From contig NMRB01001797.1 of assembly GCA_002633025.1 (NCBI GenBank), forward strand, positions 71,549-135,548: a DNA stretch of 64,000 bases. The letters run 5' to 3'. Below, in pieces: positions 21,201 through 33,200 of this stretch. Each line of letters begins with the position of its first letter. The first letter of the stretch is position 1. Source of the DNA: Notospermus geniculatus (Eukaryota > Nemertea > Pilidiophora > Heteronemertea > Lineidae). The translations under genes were made by a program, and so were the position numbers. The notes under the pieces are model-generated. The model made no database searches and was not told the origin of the DNA. It worked only from the letters and a program-made list of their open reading frames with translations.

Positions 21201-24200
21201 TGTGGTTACACTACATAAATCCCCGTGCTTACCCCGAGGATTTTGCGGTTACACCTATAAATCGCCGAGTCTAAATAGACCCGTGTCTGAAATCCCCGTG
21301 CTTTTTAGCCCCTGCGAGCTCAAAGGGGCTATTTTAGACACGGGTATTTTATGTAGTGTAACTGCGAAATCCCTGTGTCTGCCTGTAGTTCCAAGCACCC
21401 CGACAGACGGCGATGCAAATCGATGAGCCATGCGCATGAGTATAGGCTATTTCACGCCTCCACTTGGTTACGGAGAGTTGCCCAAATGCAGTGCCCCTAT
21501 CACCAGGATACAGAACTTATTGCCATTCGCATTTTAATAAGTGTACTAACCACTTGCCGTGTCAACGCCGTGTTTTTTCTGGTTCGGAAAAAAACCCGTG
21601 TCTCAAAAAGCACGGGGATTTTAGATAGGTGTAACCAGGGCTAGTATGTACAGCAGCAGGAGCATAATACACATTCCACAAACTATCCAGATGCCAAAAG
21701 AACTAAAGCAGATGTCAGGTTTTAAAAATTTCATGAAAACATGCAAGTAATTGTCATAGAAACATACACATGATTAAAAAATATTTGATAATAAACGCAG
21801 CTATTGTTACCCACACCCTACAACATAAATTCTAGATTCAATTTACTAGTGGAATATTTTTGAATACGGTTCCCATCCGGCCATAAAATACCTCGATTAG
21901 ATTAGCCCCAATGGCAGCGATTAAGGCAGTTCGTGTGCCAACGTTGGACCTGAGGCGGCGAACTCCGCTTGAGTAATGGTTCTCTTGGATGTAAAAAGTT
22001 CAGGACGTGTTTCCCAAGGGAGATATAAATTGATCCTCATATCCATTGGGATTTTATCTGGTGAGGGATATCCAATGCTTGTGTTAGCCAAGAAGCCTTG
22101 CCTATTTATAATCAAGTGTTAGACTTCTCTTTTTGGGTGGGGGTTGGCAGACTGACTCCTAGTAAGTGGTGGAATTTGATGAAGAGCTCCTAAACCTGTG
22201 GCAACCTAGACTGAAGCTAAGAATCCACCATTGATTTTCAAGCTGATTTTGCAGAGACCGAGACCAACGTTGCGAATTTTTGTTACGGGAAAAAACCGAC
22301 CCAGCTGGTACCATTTGGAGACCCATTGGGGTCTCCGACCCATTTGGAGAGTCTCTCCAACTGAAAAGTGCCTGAGGAAGACCCCTGTTGGGGTCGAAAA
22401 TTTGCAAGATTCTGGAAGTTGACTTCTTGATATTTATCAGATGTTACAGCCATGCTGATTGGCCATATTATCTTGGACGGGGGTATCACATGATTGCGAA
22501 ATGGCGGCGCTCTACTGCAAGATCAGGTGACTGACGCCAGCCGTGGGCAAAGCAGCATCACACAAGTTTTAGAGATTGCAGCCAGACCCTCGGGAGATCG
22601 AAGTCACTGTCATGGATTTCTCTGCGTCACGTCATTCAGTTTCAGACCGAGGTTGTGTTTGCCATTTTGGCGGAGGTGGGCAGATCTGCGAGTTCAAGAA
22701 TCGTGTATACAGCAGAATTTATCACACCAGACCATGTTGAAGCTAATGATGTGGAATTGAACGGACCCACAACTTCAACGCCAAATTTTAAGAAAGAAGC
22801 CTCTCCTGAGGAGAGACCCAATGATGTGGAATAGGAGTAGTCAGCCGCGCTTATTGCCAAAAGACGACAGCAAGTTCTAGCACACCAATAAAAAGAAACT
22901 TCTCTTGATTGGTGCTCAATCAAGCATGAATGGGTCCGCTAGGCATTGAATTGGGCCGTCGTGACACCTATTGGTCAACTGACTGGCAGCTCCTATTGAA
23001 TCCACAACTTCTGCGTTAGCATCGAATTGCTCCATGTTTTCGGCACTCGATGCACTCTAACGTCAACTGCAGAGCATTTTTACAAGAAGAGAAATTCACC
23101 AGAACGTCCGATCTTCGCTTCATGTGTGGTTTCCTTGCAACCTAATGAAGTTAATGAAGCTGTATGAACACATGCAGCGATGGGGCATGCCGTCGCATCC
23201 AGCTGCCCCAGTACGTCTCATAAATGAAATGTACCGGACAAGACTGAAACAAAACCATAGGTTGTTTTCTTCTTTTCATTGTTTGACTGATGCGAAACAT
23301 CCTGGGAAAATGCTCGGTTGTCACTTTCACTTGCTGCCATCCTTATAATCATCCGCAACAAAAATGGGCAACTGTTGCTTTTCAGAATTGCTCTTTAGAG
23401 TTATCATTGATCTCAGGCGACAGTCAGCAGCACTAGGGAATTTTGGGAACTGAACACAGAGCTATCCCCACCAGCTAAACAGTACAGAGTGCAATTGACT
23501 TACTTTTATCCACGTAACTTCCACTTACGTCATGCGGAAGGTACGCTCGAATTCACTGCATATGATATGGGTACATCTTCTGTGCACGACACATGAATGA
23601 TGTTACGTCGTCACTGTGTGTCTTCCAAGGCACCATGCGACATCCGCGGAAGATACGAGTACGGTACGTGCATGACGCTGCATGTGGTATGCAGATGGAA
23701 TGTGACACGGAAGGCCAGTCAATTGTGCAGAGTACTGTACACAATTTACTTGGGAGAGCAGAGGCAAGCGAAGGGAAAGGAGCTCCCCAGCTCCCCAAGA
23801 AAGACTTGAATCTGGGATCTCCTTGTGCACTAGCTGAGACATGATAGAGGTCCCCAAGAACTGCACCACTAAATTCCCCAGTTGGTCCCAAGATATGCTG
23901 AACGATATGAGGCTTGTAATCGGATTGTACCGAATAAAATATTTACAAGGCAGATCAAACCGCAATACCATCAGATATCATGTTGAGTTGGGCTAAACAT
24001 GTCAGGGGAAAAAACCTCCACTGTTTGAAACCAGGAATGAAAACACAGAAAAATACCTGCAGCATGTCTCACACAATATTTAGTAATCGACGCCGAATGC
24101 CGCAAGTTCCGACAAGAGGATATAAACCTCTAGGAAAATACTCGGAGTGTTGCCTGAAACTTAATGATACACATTTTTTTCCATGGGTAAGCTTCGTCGC

Positions 24201-27200
24201 TTGTTTTCTGGTGATGGAACATGTTTTTTTAGAATGGATTGCAAGAGGGAGTAGACGTAAGTGCTGGTGGAGGAATAGGTGGTGGAGCGAAACTTGTGCA
24301 AGATTTACTGAATGTCGATGATCCTTTTGTCAGTAAAGCAGAAAATAGATGGGAAGAGATGATTGTGGGTCTTCACATTTAGCTAGGAATCCACTGCTGA
24401 TTTTCTGCGTTGCGACTTGCTTTGCAACCTGCTACCTGTGATTGAATACGATCGCAAGGAACTGATACCGGTCGCTGACCGATTGCCGACTGAAATTGAC
24501 CACATCTTCGCCATTGGTGGAAATCATGTCTAGTGAGTCCACTACGGCAATCGAGTGCCCAGTTGCAACGCAGCCCAGTTGCAAAGCAAGTCGCAATGCA
24601 AAATCAGCTTGAAAATCAATGGTGGATTCCTAGCTTTAGACGCATCAGAAAGCTGCCCATCAGGAAAGTCCCCAAGCCCACCAAGTTTTAACTTCGTTAT
24701 GAGGGACATCTGTGCTGCGATTGAAGACCTACTCTGTCCCTTCCCCTGGCCTAACGAGTTCTTGCCTAAGGTCACTTGAAAATGCCTCAATTTTTTTAGA
24801 CATTTCATAAAAGAAAAGTTAGGGTAGCACAGGTTGCCGGTAAATTGAGTGTGAAAATAAAGTTTTCTTCAAATTTGATAGAAATTTCCTCAGGATCTTA
24901 GAAATGAATGTGCACAGGTGATAGAATTAAGCGAACATGACCAACACATCTTCAATTTTCTCCACAAGATATACACTGCACCGCAGTAAATATTTCCGTC
25001 TATTTGATTCGCTATCTTAGCCGCTATCTTAGCGGGTGGGTAATCATTTGTTGGGGGTGAACGTGCCTTACCTGGTAAACCAAGCTAACGTTAAACGCCG
25101 GCAAACTACGGCTCATTTTTGATCGTGCACGTGCCCTGTGGATCTTCTACCAACAACTTTTTAAATGATCAATGGACTCAAGGTGTATTAGACCATCTGT
25201 TCTCATATTTCTCTAGTTCTTTCATTAACCCTTCATAATCTTCTTCTTCTGCATTCTGTATAGACCATCAAATACTGCTTCAAACCAATCAGAAGGTAGA
25301 AACAGTGTCACCCTTGCCTTTAAAGAGCTACGGTATTGCCACTTTTTGTTGACAGCCGGCGCCAACAGCGGAGATTGCATCATTATCTAATAGCCTAGTT
25401 TTGCCTTTCGCCCCAGTGTTGGAGAATATATGATTACATTACAATGCAATGCATAGGTGGATAACCTAGGATTTAGGAACTAGAGTTACTCAACATGGGC
25501 GAGGTTGTTTGTTTCACAGGCAGGACCGTTGGATCCATACCCTACTCCGCCACCTTGCCCTTCCTCCAGCCTCTTCTGGGGGTCCAGAGAAGGCAGGCCT
25601 CGTTGATAAACGGTAGTTGATAACATTGTCAATAGAGGTCTTTCTTAACAGGGGTATAACGTTATAGCACAATATACAGTCGGGAAGGAATACCATAGCC
25701 CTTTAACCCATTAGGGGACATGCCGACATATATGTGTCACCTTATTTCATATATTGCACAAGAACATCACCAAAGCACAACGGGAGAACAACCACCAAGA
25801 TAGCATTTCATGCTCGCTTGTAATAAGTACCCTTCATGGGGGAAACTCAGTTCTTTCACATCAGTTGAGTCGACCATTATGACATCGAGTAGCATCATTT
25901 TTGCTCCATCAACACATTTCAGATTCTCACGTGAACTCGAAACAAGTCGAGAGTCCGAACCATCAGTCATCGAGTTCACTCACATTTTAGCTTTTTATGG
26001 CCAACTATTAGAAGTCCAACAGCCAGTAATGCACGGCTAATTGCTCCCAATCCAGCCTGTGGAGCGGTTCCTCCTGTATATCTTCGACAGCACATATTGC
26101 ATTTTTTCACGTCATGACACATCCGCAACAACCGGCTACACGAGTACATTCCTTCCTTAGCATGTTAAGCGTACGTTTGGGTTTCAAATTTTTGTGTGTC
26201 GTTGTGCAGTAAATGATAATTGAATAAGTTTATTGTTGATTTGATGATTCGGCACCGTGTTCCGCTGGGGGTAATAAATGATGCCATGGGACGTACGCCG
26301 AGTGGACAATAAATATTACCATCAGCGGAAAAACAGGCCGAGAATCCAAATATGGTAAATACGGGGGTCATGGAGTTCAGGGTTACACGGTACTTTGAGT
26401 CACTGCAGACTTTTTTCTTACTCAGTAATACCGGTAACATTATTAAGCAATTTGCAGTCTAACGAGGATTAGAAATTCCCATCCATATGCACAAGCACTG
26501 ACGTACTGGAAGTTCTAGCGTTTCACTACCGGTAGTTCTTTTTCTCAGAGGTTGAAAATACCCAGCCTTCTTCCCATGTACATAAATGCACATGCACACT
26601 AATGCTTTTACTCTTACTGCCGCTGAAGGAGTGAATGTCATCCACTCTGAATCCTAACCCCTGGCCTCTATCCCACAACCCCCAATACCTGGTCTCCTAC
26701 CACTGACCCCTAAAACCTACTCCTAATCCCAACCCTAAAGGCCTGAACCCACTGACGCGTTTTGCCGCAGCGGGAAAATGCACTGGCAGAAAATGCTTTG
26801 TTAAAAGGCAGCGGACCGAGAAAATAACAAAGGATTTGTCGGGCAGTGATGAAACCGCTGCGGAAAAACGTGACAGTGGGTTCAGGCCTTTACCCCTGAC
26901 CTTACTACAGGCAATTGTTACCCTCAATACTGGGTACCCTGTTCCATAGGATTAGACGATATCTTACCATTTACTGCCAGGGACCCAGTACAGTGTCTCA
27001 GAGGATGCAATTTTTCCCCAATGATGGCTTGACACTGTCCAGGCATTTGATACTGTCAAGGGGTTTGCCTCAAGTGACATGTACTCTTGGCTAGTTTTAT
27101 TGTTCAGATGGAGTAGAATATTCTGATCGTGAAGATAAAATCGATGACATAAAACACAATACGATGCCAGGAAATAAAATTCAAAACGATAATAAAATGG

Positions 27201-30200
27201 TTGAGGAAAGGGAATAAATGTCTGAACACATGGTGCAAGCTGGTAAGGGTATAACAAGAGGTAAATGAGGAGGCTGGCGGGCAAAGACCAGTGCTGTGGC
27301 ACAGGGAACAGGCATCTGTCTCCGCTGTGATGGTGATATCACTATTATGATGATATCACTATTTTGCTTGATGACACGTGATGATATCACTATTATGCTC
27401 AGTTCATTGCCACAAAGAACTCAATAATACACAAATTGCTCAACCATGCAAGCCGCTATAGACGATTCTCGTTTTCGCAGATCTGCGCACTTCCGCCGAA
27501 ATCTTGACCAGAACCTCTATCTGAAACCGGGTGACGTGACGCAATCCATGATTTAGCAATGGTGGTTAAGACCACCGCAACAAGACCAACCCCTCAAACA
27601 AGACCACCTATCACTGTCCCAGAACGTGCAGGTGGACGGTCTTCTTACTGGGTACAGCTGAGTTACATGCAATTCCAGCGAATTTTGAAAAAATTCTAAC
27701 AACTAAATCAAGAGTTTGAGAGGGGTAGGACTTTCACAGCCACGAGCAAACAAGTTACGGATGTTTTACAACTGTACCAAACCCACGAACAGAAAATTCG
27801 CATTAGACGTATCGTATTATAAGAGCAATAAAATATCTATTGGGCATTTGTTGGAAATCGTGGCATATCATCGAGCAGAATGATGACATTTCCATCATGT
27901 CGGATCACCGGCGGCTGTTTGCGTTTCACTTCAGATCTTTTGAAGGACATAATTGTCGCCGTCCGAGTGGTGTGGGTTAGGACTGAGTCATGAACGTGGA
28001 AATGAAGACGCATTTCAAGATGCGGCCATCTAGTGTGACATATTTTTCATTCTGCTCAAGTTGAGAAATTCAAAAGACAAACACCCGCAAGGGTAGGCCT
28101 ATAAGGGCCAGGACACATTACAAGGGCTCGTTTCCACCAGCATATATGGTGTCGGGGTTGGCATTCGAATCACTTCTGTTGACTCCATTGACTGTTTCCA
28201 CCACAGTTTGATGCTGACAGGAAAGTGTGGTTATGAAACAGTCAATGGACTCAACATAGAAGTGATTCGAATGCCGACGCCAATGCTACCGCCGATGCCA
28301 TATGTTGGTGGAATGCCATTCGAGCCCTAAGACTTGAGCCTAACTGCTTAAAACTTTGTCGGCCAGTCACGTTGGATAACGTAGAAAAGTCTACTGCTGG
28401 TCGTAGGCAGTCATACACGTTGCAAGACCCAGTCTTACGAGACTGATATGATCCAGTCTTATGAGACTTAATTGTAGACAGTCTTGTTGTGCAAACAGCA
28501 ATGCGCCTGCATGACCCAACCATCGGGTCGCAAAGTGTGGGAAAGCTTAGGACCCGATTCAATTGCGATAACCAATCAGGGTGTTTCACTTAGTCACATG
28601 ATTTCAGTCATCTGGCTGACTTTTCGACGGATGACCGGGAAGACCAGCTAATGACTTTGGTGGAAATTCCTGCCTCAGTTGGCAGATGTAATTGTAGAGT
28701 GTGGACACTCTAGTCCTACGACTTATTTGTCATAAGACTAACCGGACGACAAGATGGTCAGGTCGTAACGTGCAGACATGGAGAGGCGAGTAGCATACAC
28801 AGGTTTTAGTTCAGAGACATGGCTAACAGAGTCTAGAGATGACCTCACTGAGACTGCCATTTGTGCGCGACCAGTTTTAGAGCTGTTCTTCAAATGATGA
28901 TGCTGCCAGTGATCACAAGTGCCAATTCTGTCTTTGAATGGCAGTATTGACCAAAAGCAAAAGCACTGCCAAGACAGAAGGTTGGACTTGTGATTTCACA
29001 TTAATCATGAGGTAACACATTATTGACTTTGTATAAACAAAGAAAAAGTTGAGTATCAGCAAACAAACGTAAGATGACGTCAGATTCATACGTACTTTTT
29101 TCAGACAAGTTCAGAATAGATCATGATTAATTTCCAGACAATTTCGTTCATTATCCACAAGGACACTTCATCAAATCTGAAGCAATCTGACAATAGTCTG
29201 GAAATGCTTTTCGATCGAGCAACATCTCAAATACGTAGTCCTCGTTAATTGATGATCGTCTGCCCACCGGCTTGTTCTGAATATTAATTGTTCTTTAATT
29301 AGAGGGCGACTTCCGTCACAACCGACCACTGAGTTGTGCAGTAAGCACAGGATGACTCATGTATAGGGTCACCAATGTTTTTTTTCTTTAATACAAACAT
29401 CATTTTGATCTAAAGTTCGTATTTACTTTGAAAATGTAAACAAGCGCATCTGGAGGGTGCGAAATGGAACTTCAGTGTAGAGACTTCGATGGCGCACAAT
29501 AGACAAGTCCCATATTGACATGATAAACGAGAAAGATCTGCGCACTTCTGCCGATTTCGCAAACACAACCTCAGTCTGAAACCAGCTGACGTGACGCAAT
29601 CCATGATTCGGCAATGGTCGACTCTGACGCAACGTCGTCGGAGTCCCTGTCGTGGGGTTCTCTGCGTCACGTCATTCAGTTTCAGACTGAGGTTGTGTTT
29701 GCGATTTCGGTGGAAGTGCGCAGATCTGTGAATTCGAGAATCGTTTATAGTGTAGTTTTTGACAAGTGGAGAAGTTTTTTGCAAAGTTTTTCATGTTGGA
29801 GAGGAAGTGATGCATCATTGATGGGAGCCAGGCTCTGGCCGTTATTGAGTTCAACGAAGACATGTTATCGCCATAACTGATAATGCCACACGATTGGAGA
29901 AGTTTTTATCAAAGTCATTTTCAACGCCATTAATCTCACTGGGGCGGTATCACTAATTCTAGCTTGTGGGAATGGGGAAGTTATGCATGGCCAGCCCTGA
30001 AAAACTTAGGAATTTTCTTGTTGATGTCTGGTCAGGCAAATTGCTGTCTAGGTTTATGAGGTTGGTGTTTGGCTACACTCGTCCCCAGCGTTCAGTTGGC
30101 CATGGGTATAGATAGACCCACACACCGGCATGATGGCACCAAATGTGTGGCGGTCTAGTAAAACCCGTCGGATGTCGCTGAATGATCAACAAGGGCTGTC

Positions 30201-33200
30201 AGATTGCCTGTGCATCGATCTACTACTGTTTACCTGTTACGTAGGACATTTCAGCTATTGAAATGTGCAGGTTCACCAAGGCTATTACACTTTCCTCAAA
30301 TGCGACATCCGCCGGATTTTCCTCGACCGCCACACGAATGTGAAGGATCATCAAAGGACAACGTTGTTTGAAGACAGAAGCCATCATCACAGGTTTTAAC
30401 CAACGCCGCGGTAACACACTTTCTGATTGGCTAAGAAGATACCTGTACAAAATGTACATTGTATATTCATACTCGCAGCAGATTCCCAGTTTCCCCGAAT
30501 TGGACAGCTAACACTGTCTATTGATATACTTTGAGAGGATCACATCAACTGAAGCAGTTCCAGAATGCACGGGTAACGTAGTGGGGAGAGGTCTGAAACT
30601 GCGGGAGGAGTTTAGGTGTTGACATATCCACTCCAACCTCCAAATGAAACTGTCAGGATGGCGTAATTTGATGATCACTACATAGGTCAATCTTTCACCT
30701 CCTCTTTGCTATCGCAAACTTCCATCAACCTGGAAATCAGACCATTGCAAATGCAAAATCATCGCATCATTTTTTGTCCGGTTGAGATGAGACAGCGCAC
30801 GTTTGACACTTGAAATGATCAGACGAGAAGCTATCACCTGTGACACCTGACTATACCTTTCTGACATGATCAGCTACTTTTACCATCACAAGAGCTGTGT
30901 GAAATGGGCTTACGGCTGTGCTGGACTAAACCAGTATAGAGAAAGGAGCCATGATGGCCTAGTGGTTATCACATCCGCTTAGCCCGCGATAGGTCCCGGG
31001 TTCGAATCCACCCGGGCCATATGGGATTAATCATCCCTGGCTCTTCACGTCTGTCACATGGGGCAATAGGCCGCGGTGCCTAGTACCTTGTTCCTTTGCA
31101 AGGGCAAGTAAAAGATCCCATCCAAGTGAAGTACATGAGTAGCATGAGATGGCCTCTTCCGTACTTGAGCACGTGGCTTTTGTTTATGGTCGAAAATGGT
31201 CAATAAAAAAAGTTGAGTCGGGAATTTTGGCGGCAAAAATCTCGGTCCGTCGGGTTACCGGAACCACACTATTTTTAAGGTCTTATCAGGGCCAATAATG
31301 CTATGGCTTCGGTCCTGATGGAAAAATTGAATACAAAACAAAACAAAACGAACCAGTATAGAGGATTTTCTTTACAAGGGAAAGGAAGCAAATTTACGGT
31401 GTGCAGAGATCCCTTGTCAAGTTCAGCAAGTGTTGTTTTTCCATCCACAACAAAAATCACGTTCAACATGGCGAACGTGCCACAAGGCTGCCAGGATTTT
31501 CACATTTTGAGGCTACCGCTGTGCGAAACCATTCAACAAGCTGCCATTTCCACAACCAAACACGAGAAAACACGTCCACTTTCATTAATGGCAGACAAGC
31601 ACTTAGGAAAAAATTCTGGAGAGTTTTAATGCGCTCTACACAGATGCAATTTCCTCTTTCAAGCCATGAGTGCTTTAAGACTTCAGATGTGGGCTATCAA
31701 TTTTATGATATCATCCACGGTTGTAGCATCAAATTCGCCAAGAGGACAGCTACTCGTGAATGATTTAAAAGAAGGTTCCGTGGGCATTTAACCAGCGTTT
31801 ATCCTACTTCCAGTGCATTTGCGACTCGGAGTATCAGCCTTCCGGGATGGGATGGTTTTCATCACTTTAACCCTTTCACACTTTTTTCCAATCAGATGAT
31901 CACACAGAAGTCATTTCCAAAGTATACTACACTTTGGGACTGACATAATAATTTGTGTTTTGATACACAAAGTCAAAAGGAGCAGCAATGCAGGACTTGA
32001 CTTTTTTTAGCCCTCCTTGATAGAGGTGTCCCCTTGGCAAAGGTGTCTTTGAGGGTGATTGTACGAAAAAAGGTTCACCCAGGATCAGTAAAAATTTTGA
32101 CCCGAGACCCAGAACTTACATGCGAATATGGAAGAAAACCTCGAAAATGTATCCAATGAAGACCAATGAGCAACTGAACAACTTTTTGAGTAGGAGCTAT
32201 CGACCCAAAGTAGAAGGCCTTTCTGCAGTGACAAACCTTGTAGATTTCTCACTGGTTACTTTTGAGAGAGATATTTGATGGTAAATATTGCGAAATCGCA
32301 GCTGACCGCCTGAGAAGGTTGCACAACAACCTTGACATGGTGAGATTCTATGTCAACAGCTATCAGAGTGACACAAAACTGATGTCGATTTCAAATGATT
32401 CAGAATAAACTCTGAAGAGACAGCTGAAGCGTACTTATTATGTCAGAATCAACAAGAGATGAAACGATTTGCATTGCTAAGTAAACGAAAAAGTGCTTGA
32501 AATTGCCAATTCAAGGTCATTCGTATTCTGAACTGATTGATAATTTGATGACAATGTCAATGTCATAAAAGGACAAAGTGCATTTATATTCAAATCATCA
32601 AAACAATCAAGATGATAGTAAAAGTAAAGTCATCTCCGAATTTCACAAATTTTCAACCCCAACCAGAGTCTTTCTCAGGCACTTTCTGGTAGAGATCCCA
32701 GAAGTGAAGATCCCAGAAGTTGAACTTCTGGGGCCGTATGCATAAAAGTGGAATTGGCTTATTCCAGGTATAACTTAATGATTTAACGTTACATTATACC
32801 TGGTATAAGCTTATACCACCTTTATGCATACGGCCCCTGGGATCTCTAGTAGAAAGTCCCTGAGGAAGACCCCGATTGGGGTCGAAATTTGCAAAATTCG
32901 GAGACGACATTTTTAACTATCACATTGTGTGCGTCATTTTTTGTGCTCTATGTTGGATTTCAAAACAATCAAAATACTGCATTCATTGATTGTATTGTGT
33001 TCTTGGTCTGCACGCTGAGTCGCATGCCGACTTGCCAAAGAACCAAAAAGTTACAAATCGTCAGATTCAATGAGAAAATGATGAGCCCTGCACTCGTGAA
33101 ACGCAAGCAGAGCAACAGCAATCAATGAGAAAGGCGGCAAATTTAGTCATCAGTGCAAGACTCTCTTCACGCAACAACGAGACTCCTTATAACATTTTAA

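Noticed and set aside
26645-26735. Interstitial telomere repeat
   Set aside because: Only loosely related to TTAGGG; no two perfect adjacent units.
30949-31022. tRNA gene candidate
   Set aside because: A and B boxes are present, but acceptor and anticodon stems do not pair properly, and the sequence is the head of a SINE with a tail and target duplication.
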